From Epiperipatus broadwayi (lineage: Eukaryota; Onychophora; Udeonychophora; Euonychophora; Peripatidae), in contig JAQFVV010006634.1 in assembly GCA_028023455.1 (NCBI GenBank), forward strand, positions 415,159 through 479,158: 64,000 nt of DNA. The letters run 5' to 3'. Of this stretch, positions 26,411 through 39,392 are shown piece by piece. Position 1 is the first letter of the stretch, and every line of letters begins with the position of its first letter. The notes under the pieces are model-generated. The model was given only the letters and a program-made list of their open reading frames with translations, searched no databases and was not told the DNA's origin. The translations under genes and the position numbers were made by a program.

Positions 26411-26521
26411 ATTGCAGAAAAATCTATCCCAGAGTTGACTAATAACGATTTAAAATATTTATTTATTAAATAAATATTTTAAATCGTTATTAGTCAACTC
26501 TGGGATAAATTTTTCTGCAAT
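26411..26521. repeat. Near-perfect 111-bp palindrome
   Basis: The sequence reads as its own reverse complement around a centre at about 26,466. I find one mismatch (C versus T in 'aatctatccc' and 'gggataaatt'). There is essentially no spacer. Such snapback palindromes are unstable and may be recent, or may be an assembly or library artefact. Confidence 0.95.
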
Positions 26522-26946
26522 ATAACGATTTAAAATAATGGTGGTAATAAATCGAAATATTATGTCGATTTTAGCTTTATAGTTTATTTCGTTGTTCAGT
26601 TAACTAATGACATATTATATTAAATTCAAGGATTTTTATAAGGCTAATAATACCAAAAAATAAAAAATAAAAACGTCATTTGTACTGTTAATTATTACTT
26701 AAGTTGTATTTTAAAGAGTTTAAGGACACTATATAAAAAAATTGTTTTTCATGTGCATTAATCTTTTTTTAAAAAAAAAAAATAGGATAGAGAAGTAGTC
26801 ACATTGTCATTAATCTATTGTTATTTTTGTTGTTCTCCAACAATTGGCTTTGGTAATATATAGGAATTGTGCATAGACTAAGCACTATATGGGACAACCC
26901 ACTTGAATCTGGCATGATATTTGATTTAGATAAAGTTGCAAGTTTT

Positions 26947-27546
26947 TGTTATATCCGCACTTATGACTGTGCCAAGGTTATATCTGCAAGTCATACGTGC
27001 GGCTATCCAATAACGTTCGCTAAAGTTCTACAACAAATGGTCTGTCTATTCCTGCAACTAATGCTCTACTCTGCAACTAATGCTCTGCTCTGCAACGAAT
27101 GCTTCTACTCTGCAACTAATGCTCTGCTCTGCAACGAATGCTTCTACTCTGCAACTAATGCTCTCCATATCTCCACTGTGGTCTCCTTCAGCTATACCCG
27201 TGAACTACATTTCCACTGGGTGCTGGTCATTAACCACAAGCACTAACGAGATATCTCTTCTGGTGTTAAACAGACGTCTACTCAAATACTGCTACTCGAC
27301 TACTGCTTAGATGTTACACAGTTTTTTATTGCTTGCTGATAACTGTGGCAATTAATCCTTGTCCAATCAGGTAACGTCTTTTATCCAGAGATATTTGCAA
27401 TCAGCAAATATCTCTTGGAATTATCGTCCGCCATTACGTTAAATAACCTCCTCCGTTATCAGCGCGCGATCTAAAAGCAACAGCTCGAATAAATCTAGTT
27501 TTTTCTGGAGTGCACAAAAATGTCTGCCATTTTTACAAATACTACA
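26947..27546 (-). repeat. LTR (600 bp; 3' LTR in the minus orientation)
   Basis: Carries a minisatellite at about 27,053-27,165 and a hairpin-forming pair 'gagatatttgc/gcaaatatctc' near 27,392-27,414. It ends with 'tgtctgccatttttacaaat' and ATACTACA. Confidence 0.9.
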
Positions 27547-27772
27547 CCTCCCTCCACTCCAGAAAAACCCTTGTTGCAATTCCTTGATGTTTTCTTTTTC
27601 TATTCCTACTTGGCTGAAACATATTTCCTGTTATTTCCAAACTTACAGCGATGTTATATCACGTAGACTTGCTATTCACTTCCGTTATTAATGTTACTAA
27701 CTGTGATTTCCATTTTCACCAGGTTTCTCTGTCTAACTTATTTGCTACAGGTTCCAAATGTGACTGCATCAA
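27547..27772 (-). other. Internal region of the miniature LTR element
   Basis: 226 bp with no ORF related to gag, protease, RT or integrase. A polypurine tract lies on the minus strand at 27,562-27,547. The other end (27,772 downward, minus strand) shows no convincing tRNA-complementary primer site directly at the LTR. Confidence 0.8.
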
Positions 27773-28465
27773 TGTTATATTCGCACTTACGACTGTGCCA
27801 AGGTTATATCTGCAAGTCATACTGCGCGGCTATCCAATAACATTCGCTAAAGTTCTCCAACGAATGGTCTATTCCTGCAACTAATGCTCTACTCTGCAAC
27901 TAATGCTCTGCTCTGCAACGAATGCACTGCTCTGCAATGAATGCTTCTACTCTGCAACTAATGCTCTGCTCTGCAATGAATGCTCTACTCTGCAACTAAT
28001 GCTCTGCTCTGCAACGAATGCTTCTACTCTGCAACTAATGCTCTGCTCTGCAACGAATGCTTCTACTCTGCAACTTTTGCTCTCCATATCTCTGCTGTGG
28101 TCTCCTTCAGCTATACCCGTGAACTACATTTCCACTGGGCTCTGGTCATTAACTGCAAGCACTATTGAGATATCTCTGCTGGTGTTAAACAGACGTCTAC
28201 TCAAATACTGCTACTCAACAACTGTTTAGATGTTACACAGTCTTTTATTTCTTGCTGATAACTGTGGCAATTAATCCTTGTCCAATCAGGTACTGTATTT
28301 TATCCAGAGATATTTGCAATCAGCAAATATCTCTTGGAATTATCGTCCGCCATTACGTTAAATAACCTCCTCCGTTATCAGCGCGCGATCTAAAAGCAAC
28401 AGCTCGACTAAATCTAGTTTTTTCTGGAGTGCACAAAAATGTCTGCCATTTTTACAAATACTACA
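27773..28465 (-). repeat. LTR (693 bp; 5' LTR in the minus orientation)
   Basis: Colinear with the other LTR apart from a longer minisatellite (about 27,875-28,082), which accounts for most of the 93-bp length difference, and few base changes elsewhere. Confidence 0.9.
27875..28082. repeat. Minisatellite within LTR, about 19/20-bp units
   Basis: Alternating units built on 'ctctgcaactaatgctctg' and 'ctctgcaacgaatgcttcta' make a 39-bp higher-order repeat. The same array is shorter at about 27,053-27,165 in the other LTR. It yields two false ORFs (Cys/Asn/Ala/Leu-rich). Confidence 0.9.
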
Positions 28466-28470
28466 GTTTT

Positions 28471-29654
28471 CAGATTCTAATTATTTTTATAATTATTTTT
28501 AGATAGACGATTCATAGACCAAGTAATTAGCCATCTAATATCGGTCTATAAATATATATCTATCTGTTTTTGGTTAATGAATAAAACAAAGATAAAAAAC
28601 AAGAAAACTGACTTCGGGTCATTGACAGTAGTGATATTTCTTTAGCTGTTTCTCTATGAATGGACTATTAATTAAAGCAGGTTTAATTTTATTAAGATAT
28701 ATCAAAGACTATTTTACCATTTACTCATAAGCTTCAAATATACTAAAAATAAATACTTTGAGCAAAGTGCTGTCAACATCTAATATCGTATATTAATTCA
28801 GGCTTAAACTCCTACTGATTGTATATACTGTAATTCATTTCTTGTCTAATGCAAAGCTTTCATTAAATCGTTAATAGAAAAATTAAATGTTTAAATTCTC
28901 TACTATTTATCGTTAATAGGAGATAGAATTCTTTATCTTTTATAAACAGAAGAAACAATTATTTTACAGATATATTTATTTGATGAATGATTATTATTAA
29001 TTTCAATTTTTTTCTCATTTATTATATATAACGTAAACAATAACAAGATATTATTTGCAAAAAGATCTGAAATAAAATTCTTACTTTAATCAAAAGTATG
29101 TCATTGTGCAATAATAATCTCATACATACAAGCTAAGTTTTAAGAATTCGATTTTTCTTTTTAAATAAAATAAAATCTTTTTCATATATATAATTATTTT
29201 AATGGTTATATATATAAATTTGAAGATTCTCATAAAATAATTACTATATGTTATTTGAACTAGCTTTCTGTTCCGTCTTTAATTTCCTTAATGCTACTTC
29301 GATTTTACCTTAACTAACTTTTAAAAGTACTTCATAAATTTCTCTATTATTTATATTAAATGATCATAATTAAAGTTTTATTTTTAAAAAATATATTTAT
29401 TTTTACTTTTAAAAAAGATCCTAGTGTAATGATATATTTCGTTGCCATGTGTAGTGACTTGTATTTAAATTCAGACTGTTTATAAAACTGAATTACAAGG
29501 AAACTTAGAACGAATTAGTCTATAATCAAACAACTCCTAGCAAATACTTGTAAATAAATGGATATCCAACTGTTTTATTTGGAAAATAAAATAATGATTG
29601 AAAGACCGCGATTGTTATGTCTAATGATCAATAGCTTCTCCTTCAATTACTAGC
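28471..29654. other. AT-rich DNA without recognisable gene
   Basis: No coding, RNA or repeat signature recognised. Confidence 0.55.
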
Positions 29655-29659
29655 ATTTT

Positions 29660-29725
29660 GATCTCCAAGATATACATTTTATATTGAACCAGCACTCATA
29701 AGTTGGCTCAAACCGTAATCTCTTA
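29660..29725 (-). ncRNA. Hammerhead relic, family B left arm (inactive)
   Basis: On the minus strand the box reads CTTATGA instead of CTGATGA and the second box AAAA instead of GAAA. Stem II keeps only its 5' half (GTGCTGGTTCA). Two invariant residues (G5, G12) are lost. Confidence 0.7.
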
Positions 29726-29746
29726 CACTTATATGTGGCATTAGTT

Positions 29747-30108
<362 letters not shown>

Positions 30109-30384
30109 CTAAAAGTTTAGTTGATAAGTGTCAAACTTATTGCCCTCACAATTTTGACACAAACCACTTAATGAATATATATTAATAATTTTTTATCAGT
30201 CATTCATAATAGTAGAGATTATTCACTCAATAAATAATATTTCTGTAATGTAATTTTAACTTCACCATTCTTATCCAAGATAGAGAATGATTTAGGAATA
30301 GTGTAATTATAAGCATATAACCAAAGTCATATGAAAAAAATGTATGATTAATTAAATTGTGAACGTGATAAAAATATGTGTAAG

Positions 30385-30450
30385 AGATTGTGATCTGGTC
30401 TTCCTGATAAATGCTGGTTCAGCATGAAATATGCATCTTGGGGAATCATA
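30385..30450 (+). ncRNA. Hammerhead relic, family B right arm (one core change)
   Basis: CTGATAA (30,404-30,410) has A where G8 is required. Stem II ATGCTG/CAGCAT with GTT loop is perfect. GAAA is at 30,426-30,429, and stem III TATGCA and TC (30,436-30,437) follow. Apart from G8A it resembles the intact copy at 12.0 kb. G8 is catalytic, so it is predicted to be inactive. Confidence 0.75.
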
Positions 30451-30584
30451 TATTTTTATATGACTAAAGAAATGGATAAAGCATGTGTAGACTATACAAC
30501 TTATTTGTTTAAATTTGCATTTTTTTAAATGTTTACATAATTCAAAACCTAAAAGGTTTTCGATGTTTAGACTGTGCATTTAAG

Positions 30585-30745
30585 ATCCACACTGAAAAAG
30601 GCCATAAGCTAGAAACTAGTTTGGGGATATTGGATGAGTAGGCACTAGATGGGAATTTTATGCACAAGCCTTCTGGCATCCATTGATTACTCTAGCTTGC
30701 TGTGTGTGGCAATATATATAGTAAGTTTTGCCTGTTTTAATATTA
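30585..30745 (+). mobile_element. Family A right arm with hammerhead relic
   Basis: Begins 'gatccac' then CTGAAAA (30,592-30,598, G8 lost), GAAA (30,612-30,615), CTAG, and the arm words 'ggggatattggatgagtagg' through 'gcatccattgattactct' to 'gttttgcctgttttaa'. The opposite arm is absent. Confidence 0.8.
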
Positions 30746-32349
30746 AAATGTTAGAATAATTTAAAAACAATCACGCAGAAATGTATATATAATTCAATTT
30801 TTAATATATTAATAAATATCTCAAAATATCGAAGTATATTTTAACTACTAAAGAAAAGTAGGGTAGAATATTTACAACTTTTCCATAATTTAGTCAGATT
30901 ATACAGACAGCAAAAATTCACTTTAACACTATAAAATTAAACAGTTTTATATTTACGAGTTGTGCTCACAATTTGCTGAATATTTTAATATATATATAAC
31001 TTGATTTTATTTGCTTAATATGTTTTGTTTAGATATATTAACTTGATTAGATTAACATTTAATTAAATTAGGAAATAGATAATTTTATTATGGATTTATT
31101 GTTGTAAGTTATATCTTGCCTTGATAAAATCATTTCATTTAATCTCCAGTAATTTTAAAATAAAAATATTAATTAATACTTTTGTAAAATAAGAAAGAAC
31201 AAAAGGGCTGATTTATAAAAAGATTACGAATTCCCTATAATAATTTTAGCTATATTATAAACTTAGAAATAAAACCAATGGGTATTAAAAGGTCATCAAA
31301 GCCAGTCTCCCTATATTTTTTTCTAATTATTTTTCTATTTAGCAGCAGAAATCTCTAGAAGTAAAAGACCTTTAGGAGTAGTAATTTACAGCATTTATTC
31401 TACTTCAGAACACACACACACACACACTAGATAGTAATTTTATTCATAATGTGTTCCATATTTTATATAATAGTTTTCATCACTAAGGAACAACCGATCA
31501 CTAATATATCCTAAAGACACTTACATTCTTTTTTCTAAGCTAAGATATATATTTGATATTTAATGATTTTGTGATTCAATCACTCTATAGTAATTAAATC
31601 AAAAGAAAAAGTGAATACTGAGTGTATATTAGCAAATTCAACAATGCTTCATTAGCGAAATATAATAGTCTAAACTTAATTTGGAAGTTCAATTAGCATT
31701 AATTATGTGAGTGCACTAATTATTTATATTGCAATAAATAGCTCTAAAATAGAATAAATACATTGAATTATTCACTCTTAAACTACATGTTTAAATAAGC
31801 AGGGAAAGGCATATGACGTTTTATTTGGAGAAAGTAATAGAGTATTTAGCTAAAAATACGCTAGCCTACTACTTTGTATTCATTGATTTCACTCAGTGCT
31901 TGAACTGCAACAACATAACTGGTGGATATATGCCAGTAAGGACAATTATTACAAACTTACAAAAACATCTTTTTTTTTCCATTTTAAGTTTTCTTCAAAG
32001 TATGTATGTAGAAAAACTTCATATAAGCATTTTTATTTTATTAGAATGTTCTAACAAATATGATATAAATCTGCATTTATAACCCTAACAGTAAAATTAC
32101 AATTGGCAAATCCTGACAATCAAAAAGCTACAATAATCTTAATAAAACAGAGAGAATAGTTATTAGAGCCTAATTATTAAAGCCAAAATTTAACGAAATG
32201 TTCTGTTGTTGTTTTTTTTTTAAAAATACAAAATCACATAATGGAAAAACTAAAAACAAAAAGTAGTTGAATCAATTATCATTAGAACAAATATTGATAT
32301 GCCAAAAAAATAATTATTAGTTTTTCACATTAAAAAAAAAAATATTTTT
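30746..32349. other. AT-rich DNA; short AC microsatellite
   Basis: An (AC)n run lies at about 31,409-31,427. The ORF at 31,813-32,082 (89 codons) has no recognisable domain. Confidence 0.55.
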
Positions 32350-32452
32350 TTTTTTCATATGTCATAGCATCAGCCGGGAGGCAAACCTGCAACAACCGTT
32401 TACAACCAACTGCTTGCTTGCAAGGAGGCTGCGCTGACCTCTCGGCTAATAA
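32350..32452 (-). mobile_element. tRNA-derived SINE head (copy 1)
   Basis: On the minus strand a tRNA-like segment runs from about 32,450 to 32,371. A-box-like 'gagaggtcagcg' (32,443-32,432) and B-box-like 'ggtttgcctcc' (32,387-32,377) are about 45 nt apart. TTAGCCG and CGGCTGA can form an acceptor-like stem. A 20-nt tail 'gatgctatgacatatgaaa' and an A-run follow. A related copy lies at 58.35 kb. The extra length between boxes recalls a long variable arm (Leu/Ser type), but it is not a functional tRNA. Confidence 0.7.
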
Positions 32453-35400
32453 AACTAACAAATCATTTACATTTCTGCAACACAGAAAATGGTGTACTTA
32501 TCAATATAACCAAGACATTGTTTAACACCAAAACTTCTGCAGTGCAATCAATTTTAATGTTGACTTAAATTGCAAACTTTTTTTAATTGGTATACATTTT
32601 TGGAAAGTCCAATTTTCAATTAAAATCAAAGTAATAGTACAAGATTATCAATTTTATAATAATATCCTAAAATTAACACAATTATAGAATAGTAAATATA
32701 AAAACTAAAAATGTATTATTTGAACAATTAAGTAAACTTGCTTGTTCATCTTGCCACACAAGTTTCAAAATGTATTTATATCTATAGAAATAAGTACAAG
32801 AAAATTAATATCAACCAATATAATAGTTTGAATATATATGAGACAACCATATTTGAGAAAATGTTTTTTTAAATAAATTCTGAAGAGAAATATAAGTTAA
32901 ATCATATTTACATTATATATATTAAAAAAAGAATAGTTTTTAAAAATGCTGAATATGATGGTTTTATACACATCACAATATTTCTTTCAAACTATTTTTT
33001 TAATGTATATGATTTATCACAAGAAAAGTCGTAAAATATTCAAATATTGAAAGTGGCTAAGACAAACTTATGATCTGATAATTTTTAGTTGGTTATGGAC
33101 TACTATTTTTTTAAAAAATAAGCTTGCTTATTTAAATTTGAATTTCTTGTAAGATATAGTAGTAGGATTTGTTAATGGTTATGTAGCAAAAATCTACCTT
33201 CTTTAAAAACATAGTATATGTACATATTATTAAATACAAGCCTCGGATCCATATATTAGAATTAGTAAATATTGAATGTGTCAAAGGATTTAAATAAGAA
33301 ATAAATTAGGGACAGAACAAATAAATATTACTAACATTATTATAAGAATTAGAAGTCTTAAATATATCTGCACTTGACATACAGTTTGAAAGATGAGACA
33401 CATAATTACACTGTATACTGAATCACTAAGAGATTTTAAAGACCTAAAAAGCAACCGTGTGTGAGATGAATAAAATTAAGAAATTTATTGATAGAAAATG
33501 AAAACTATAACTCTGTGAATGGATTAAGCTTGAAGAGTTGATCTGTAATATATTGATAATGGTCGCAACTGATGATGATAATAAGGAGGATTTGTTAGAA
33601 CATTGATTACAGTGAGTGCGTATGAAAATCGTTTTCCTTTGTCGACCAAATAAACATTTTGTATAAATTTTATTTTATATTAGATAGTAATTATTTTCAG
33701 ATTGTTTATAAATTAGCAAAATAATTTGATTAATAATAAGTTAATACCTGAAGCGATTTGAAATAATTAAATATAAGAAACAGTTGTAAATGACAGTAGT
33801 AACATTTTTGTAACGAATAAAAATAATGACAAAAACATGCATTTGATTTAACATTTTCTAGTAAAGATATAAAAAAGGCATTAATTATAAAATAAATTTT
33901 TCAAATAAATGATTTAAGATCAGCTGCAGATATAAACATTATTTATATTTTCCGGTTTCAAAACAGTATTAGTTTTACTTGCAAATAGCGGATTTTTCAA
34001 TACAAATAATATAATTTATTGCCTTTCTTTCAGAAATAGAAATACGTTAATATACAATACTTTACTAGAACACAATCATTAATACATCTATATATAACGA
34101 GCATTGTGGAACAGTGATTAATATATTCACCTGCTACGCTAACAACTTCTGTTTTAGACTGGTTAATTTTTCCAGATTTTAATCTGCTAATTATCGAACA
34201 TTGGTTGGTAAATGGGTAACTAACTGTTTTATTACATAATAAAACGCTCAAATTCTCACTATTCAGCAAATCTAGCAAATAATTATTTTTTTCTTTCTTG
34301 TTATTCTAAGCAACAGTTCTGTCATTATTATCTAGCCTTAGGGACGCAGTTAGGTACTTCCGTATTCTATAAAAATGAAATGAATTTAGCATAATAATAA
34401 TCGATATATCAAATTTTCGAATGCATTTTTAAAACTATATCACTTTCCTTGAAAGTATGCTTTAAAAATAAATCCGCAGAATTATGAAAAACTATAAAAG
34501 TATTATTTTCTGAAAAATAAAACCATTGACGATGGCCGCATTTTTATAATTATAGATAGTAGTTTGCTATTTGTAGACAAATTTCAAATTAATTAGAGAC
34601 GCGTCCTCAGAGAAGGAAAAAGTATGTTGCCGTTGTTATATAAATACTATATTCTCTTCTATTACTAGGATTATGCGTAATCATAGATTTTATGATTTTA
34701 GTGCAAACGTTCTACGTAGATTTCTTTCTTATGCGTACATTCTTTCAAATATTCAATAGCAATTAATTTAACATAAATTTTTTCTATTACTATAAAGTTA
34801 TATATATTTTAATATAAAAACAAATTAATTTTCAAATTAAGTTTCTTCCTAAGTTTAAATATTAACGCCATAGTTGCTATGGACCATGGGAACTTTTAAT
34901 ATGTGTAGATTATACATTCTTTTTTTTTTAATCACATATAATGTAAAAATAGATTTTTTTCATTTTTCTAAAGCTTCAATAAATAATAGATTGATTTTTT
35001 TTTTATTTATCTGCTAACCTGACTATTTTATCTTACTGTAAAAAAAATACAATGATAAAAATGAATATTTAAACAGTAAAAAGTTTCTATTAAAAATTAA
35101 ACAACCAATTACTGTGAAATGTGAGACTTTTTTCTTTCGAAGCGATTCTGCACAATAAAAAAAAAAAAAGAAATCAAATTTATATAATAGAAAAGAATTG
35201 TTAAAAAAAAAAATCAATAACGTTTATATATATTGCATAAAATAAAGCAAAGTTTATAGCGTAGCTTATAATCTTATTGAACTCATATAAACTTCTTTTT
35301 AACTTTTACAAGTTTTACTCACCCATTTTGTTTTTAAACTTTTAAATTATTTATATGTAAATGCCGCCTGGTATAACTGCGACCTTGCCATGAACTTGAT

Positions 35401-35879
35401 TGAAATGGGGAGGGAGGGGGGTTGACTCCGAGATTAGACTTTTTTTTCCAGAAAGCTAGTCCATAGCTGTTGCTGATAGTCATCTCACTGTCAATAAGTC
35501 AACATCTAGCTACTTTTATGTTGATATTAAAAAAAAAGATGATAAAGCTTAAACTCATAATTTTGTATTTGACTAGACTGATAAATATTATCTTTTCCTT
35601 AACCTTTAACATTAACAATTTCTCTGTAGAGAAAAACTCAACAATCCTTTGACTGACCAAAGCTAGATAAAAACTATTCAAATGGAAGATTTAGTATGTA
35701 ATATATACCAAATAGCCATTTAGTATAAAAGTGAAAAATGTTATGGCAAAGTGCATGTAATTATTGTTATTTTTACAATTCAATCCTGCGTGTAGTTACA
35801 ATATTTCTTCTTTTCAATTTGTTATATTATTGCAGCTACATTAGCAATAGCAAAAACAATAGCACTTTAACAATATCAG
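32453..35879. other. AT-rich DNA; possible tRNA-like fragment near 34,100-34,170
   Basis: Mostly featureless. 'gtggaacagtgattaatat' at about 34,107-34,125 resembles an A-box region of a tRNA-derived SINE, but the B box is poor. A G-rich tract lies at 35,406-35,421. ORFs of 60-82 codons show no domains. Confidence 0.45.
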
Positions 35880-38165
35880 AATATGATGTGATGTGATGCA
35901 CTGTGACTTCTCCTTATATGGAGTCGGGAATCTCTCAGCAACTATGCCCAGAGAAACCTGTTAACCACTTTAACTTTCCATTTCCCACCCTAAGTTTTCC
36001 TATATTCTTCCTACCCTCCTTCATCCCATTTCTACAACATAATCTTTGTCAACTCCATGACCTTTATATCTAAACCCCCCTTATCTTTACCCAAACCCAG
36101 CACAAAAACTAATAACCCACTTTCTGTATAATCACTTTGTTTACACTTATTCTTCCATAACTTCATTATTTGTACCCTTTCTGCTTTCAGTCATTTACAT
36201 TCAATTAACAGATGTCTAATATTTTCTATGCCTTCCTTACACAATTTGCAGACTAAATCACCCATATTTTTCCATTTATGTGTATATTCATTTGTTTCTA
36301 AAGATCCCATTTGAGCATTAAACAGTAAACTACTTTCCTTTCTATTATCATAAATTAACTTACACCCAATATTCTGTTTACTTACATATATATTTAAACT
36401 CTTTTTACTTTTCATACTTGTTTTCCATCTATCCTACTTCCTATTCTTTATCAATGTATCTATTCTTCTTTCCCATTCCTTAACACTATAACACTCAAGA
36501 ATTCTCCTAACATAATCATCCCACCTTTTGTATAGGTATACTGACATAAATTCTTTATACAAATCATTACCTTTTTCACCCATCTTGTTGCCTTCCCTTT
36601 ATTCATAATCCAATTATACACTATTTTGGCTATTCTTTTATTATCCCTAAATGGCAGTCTACAAAACATTTTTATTTTGCTGTTTGTTTCTCTCATATAA
36701 AAACTTGACTATTCTATTTCTCCTTGAATTGCCTCCTTTGCGGTCCACACATTTGAATCTAATGCATGTCTTCCTGCTTCTCATTGTACTTTTCTAAATA
36801 ATGTAATAACCCTTTACTAACACATGACACATCATTATCATATGTTAACCCTGCTATGGCCAACTCCTTTCTATACAATCCTGGCTATATCATACTTATT
36901 ATAGGAGAACCCTGTTAATTTCTTTATCAACACCCTTCTTTTTTTTTGCTTCATTTATCTTTTTTTTTCCTGTTCATCCAAGAAATTTCTCTGATTATTT
37001 AAGATGATTGCCAAACAGTTATATCTATTCACCACTCTTAACTTTATATCCCCAAATAAAAAATCTCTGTCTTCTCTTTCCTCCAATATTAATCATCATT
37101 ACTTTTGATTTTTCTTCACTAAATTTAATCCATATTTCTTCACATATCCTTATGCATATCCTCAACATAACTTCCATATCTTCCCTTTTTTCTGCATACA
37201 AAAAGACATCATCTGCAAATAAAAGACCCAACAATGTATGTACTCCCTTTTGTATCTACATTTCTTCCTAATCTTTCTATTGCTCTCTCCATTTTTCTCA
37301 AATACAACAAAAACAAAATAGGTGACATGGGGCATTCTTGCCTTAGTCCCACCCCATTTTTAACTTTAACTAATTCTATATTCTCTAACTAATACAGATA
37401 ATAATTATTTTCATATTATTTCTTAATAATATCCACTAAAGCTCCAACCATTCCCAAATTTACTAAACTTACCCATAATTTATTTCTATTTATTCTACCA
37501 TATGCCTTCTCTATATCTGTAAAAACCATATATAACTGTCTACTTGTATTCCTACTCATATCCATAAGTTGTGTAACTACAAATAAACTATCTTCTATAT
37601 GCCTATCTGATCGAAAAACCTCTTGCATTTCTCCTACTATATTATTTTCTTCCATCCATTTTGCAACCCTTCCAGCCACCATATATGATAAAACATTATA
37701 TAGCACTGATGCTATCACTACTAATTGTTTAACTTTTTGTGATCCTTACTCTTTCCTGTAAATAGTAGCTGTACTCTTGTATTACTCCAACTACCCAGAA
37801 AATCTCTCTTCTGTGCCACCTTATTTAAACATGATAATAATTTTAATTTTGCCCTATGCTCCAAATTCATTACCATCACTGTTTCACATCCATACAAACA
37901 TCTTTCCTTTCCACTTTTCAATTTCTTAGCTGCCTCATTCAATTTACTTTCTGTAAACCTAATATTCCCATTATGATATGCTTTCCTGTTTGCTATCACT
38001 CTATCCTTCATATCTAATATCTTTTCTATGTCCATTACATACTTATTTAAGACTATCTCTAGTTCTTCTCTAGAGCTACACTCTATTCCTTCATCATCTA
38101 GTAATTCTATTTTTCTCTCCCCTACATTTCTTCTTTCAATGTATTTCCAAAATGTTTTACTCCCA
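35880..38165 (-). pseudogene. Non-LTR (LINE) retrotransposon, 5'-truncated, frameshifted
   Basis: Read on the minus strand from about 38,160. A pre-RT linker (TFWKYIERRNVGERKIELL, about 38,145) leads to 'WSNTRVQLLFTGK' and 'SVLYNVLSYMVAGR' (about 37,700), 'EVFRSDRHIEDSLFVVTQL' (finger/motif 1-2), 'VFTDIEKAYGRINRNKLW' (motif A, about 37,520), 'GLRQECPMSPILF' (motif B, about 37,350) and 'LLFADDVFLYAEK' (catalytic motif C, about 37,220). After a spacer with stops comes a C-terminal CCHC-type zinc knuckle, CKLCKEGIENIRHLLIEC (about 36,250). No endonuclease domain remains. The 3' end is marked by a 'catcacatcacatcat' tail (about 35,898-35,882 on minus). Clade not assigned. Confidence 0.92.
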
Positions 38166-39029
38166 TCTCTTCAGAAAGAATAAAACTTATAGTAGTGCCA
38201 TCATTGAATTTGATAAAAAAAACATTTTTAATTTGTAAAGTAACACCTAAAAGCCTCTAATTTACAAAGAAAATATTAACAAGATGTTTGCTCATTGAAC
38301 AAAGACAAGAAACTTTTGATTTTCAGGGATCAAAATGATCAATGAACTAAATTTACAGATATATGGCATGTTCAATTTTTAATACCCTTATCTATTACTG
38401 ATTTTGTCAGTATAAACTCCATTTGGTTCAAAAACTACTTTGTTTTGATTGAAACTATTATGCGATTTATATACCAAAATCTGTTAAAAAGTGTGTTATA
38501 CTTATTGATAAAACAATATTTAATTTAAATTGTTCAATCAACAAAATATTGTTTAATATAGGGCTACTGAAAATAGCAATGGGTTTTTTAAAAAAACATG
38601 AATAATGATATACAAGATTACTATATTAAATACTATGTTAGAAGATGTGATAATGGATCCACAACTCTTTCTAATAATTATCTGGTAAATTATATCTTAA
38701 TAAAGTAGCAAATTATTTTATATTTTGTAAAATGTTTTTAGTTATTAATATAGATGTATGATTCCACCAAGATGAGATTCCAATTGCTTTTTAAGATGTG
38801 ATTACAAATTTTTAAACTAAACATTTTTAGGAAAAGTGATTGGATAATGCATTGAGTGATCATCCAAATAACCAGAAATGAATTTTTAATTATTTCTTAT
38901 GACTATATTTAACATCAATAAGAGAATAAGAACAAGTAGATTATTAGACACAATTTTAATTTGTAAATAAATGTGTATTTCTGTGTTTTAAACAGAACAT
39001 CACTATCATAGCCAATGAAAAAAACACAA
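38166..39029. other. AT-rich DNA without recognisable gene
   Basis: Flanks between the LINE and the PLE copy. No further feature recognised. Confidence 0.5.
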
Positions 39030-39178
<149 letters not shown>

Positions 39179-39349
39179 GTAAACAGTAATTTTATACTCT
39201 GTTGAGCACAAAATCTGCCAAGACAAAATAGTTTTTTTTTCAATCATATAATATATATGAACATTAAAAACATAAACTAAACTAGTCAATAAATAATCAA
39301 AATTACCCCAAATCCAAAACTGACTAGCCAAGAAAATAAAATCTAAAAT

Positions 39350-39392
39350 GCAATCAATGATTTCACTGTTACAAGCAGACTTTTCAAGTGTA
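39350..39392 (-). ncRNA. Hammerhead-like block in PLE 3' region (speculative)
   Basis: On the minus strand TTGAAAA (39,387-39,381), a segment with CTG/CAG pairing, GAAA (39,363-39,360) and TCATTG. It aligns with the block at 24,455-24,500 in the other PLE copy and is preceded in both by a shared 'tgtagttc.ttacactt'. CUGANGA is imperfect (C3 and G8). Confidence 0.3.

Larger units (their letters stand above)
26947..28465 (-). mobile_element. TRIM-like LTR retrotransposon with 5-bp TSD
   Basis: Two direct LTRs (26,947-27,546 and 27,773-28,465) begin TGTTATAT and end ATACTACA, the TG...CA termini of LTR elements. The insert is flanked by identical GTTTT at 26,942-26,946 and 28,466-28,470. Only 226 bp separate the LTRs, far too little for gag-pol, so this is a miniature non-autonomous element. 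Orientation is taken as minus because the minus strand has a purine tract (CTGGAGTGGAGGGAGG, 27,562-27,547) directly before the LTR start at 27,546. No clear primer-binding site follows the other LTR. It is clearly GC-richer than its surroundings and the LTRs are very similar, suggesting recent insertion. Confidence 0.9.

Noticed and set aside
26869-28229. Several plus-strand ORFs of 76-125 codons with repeated Cys-Asn-Ala
   Set aside because: They follow the LTR minisatellite and LTR sequence of the miniature retroelement and occur in more than one frame.
33560-33580. CTGATGA-like word (aactgatgatgata) as a possible hammerhead
   Set aside because: No downstream stem ending in GAAA at the right distance and no repeat context. 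The same holds for occurrences near 25,399, 61,333 and 62,343.
34100-34170. tRNA or SINE head
   Set aside because: A-box-like region only. The B box is too degenerate, so mentioned as a possibility and not called.
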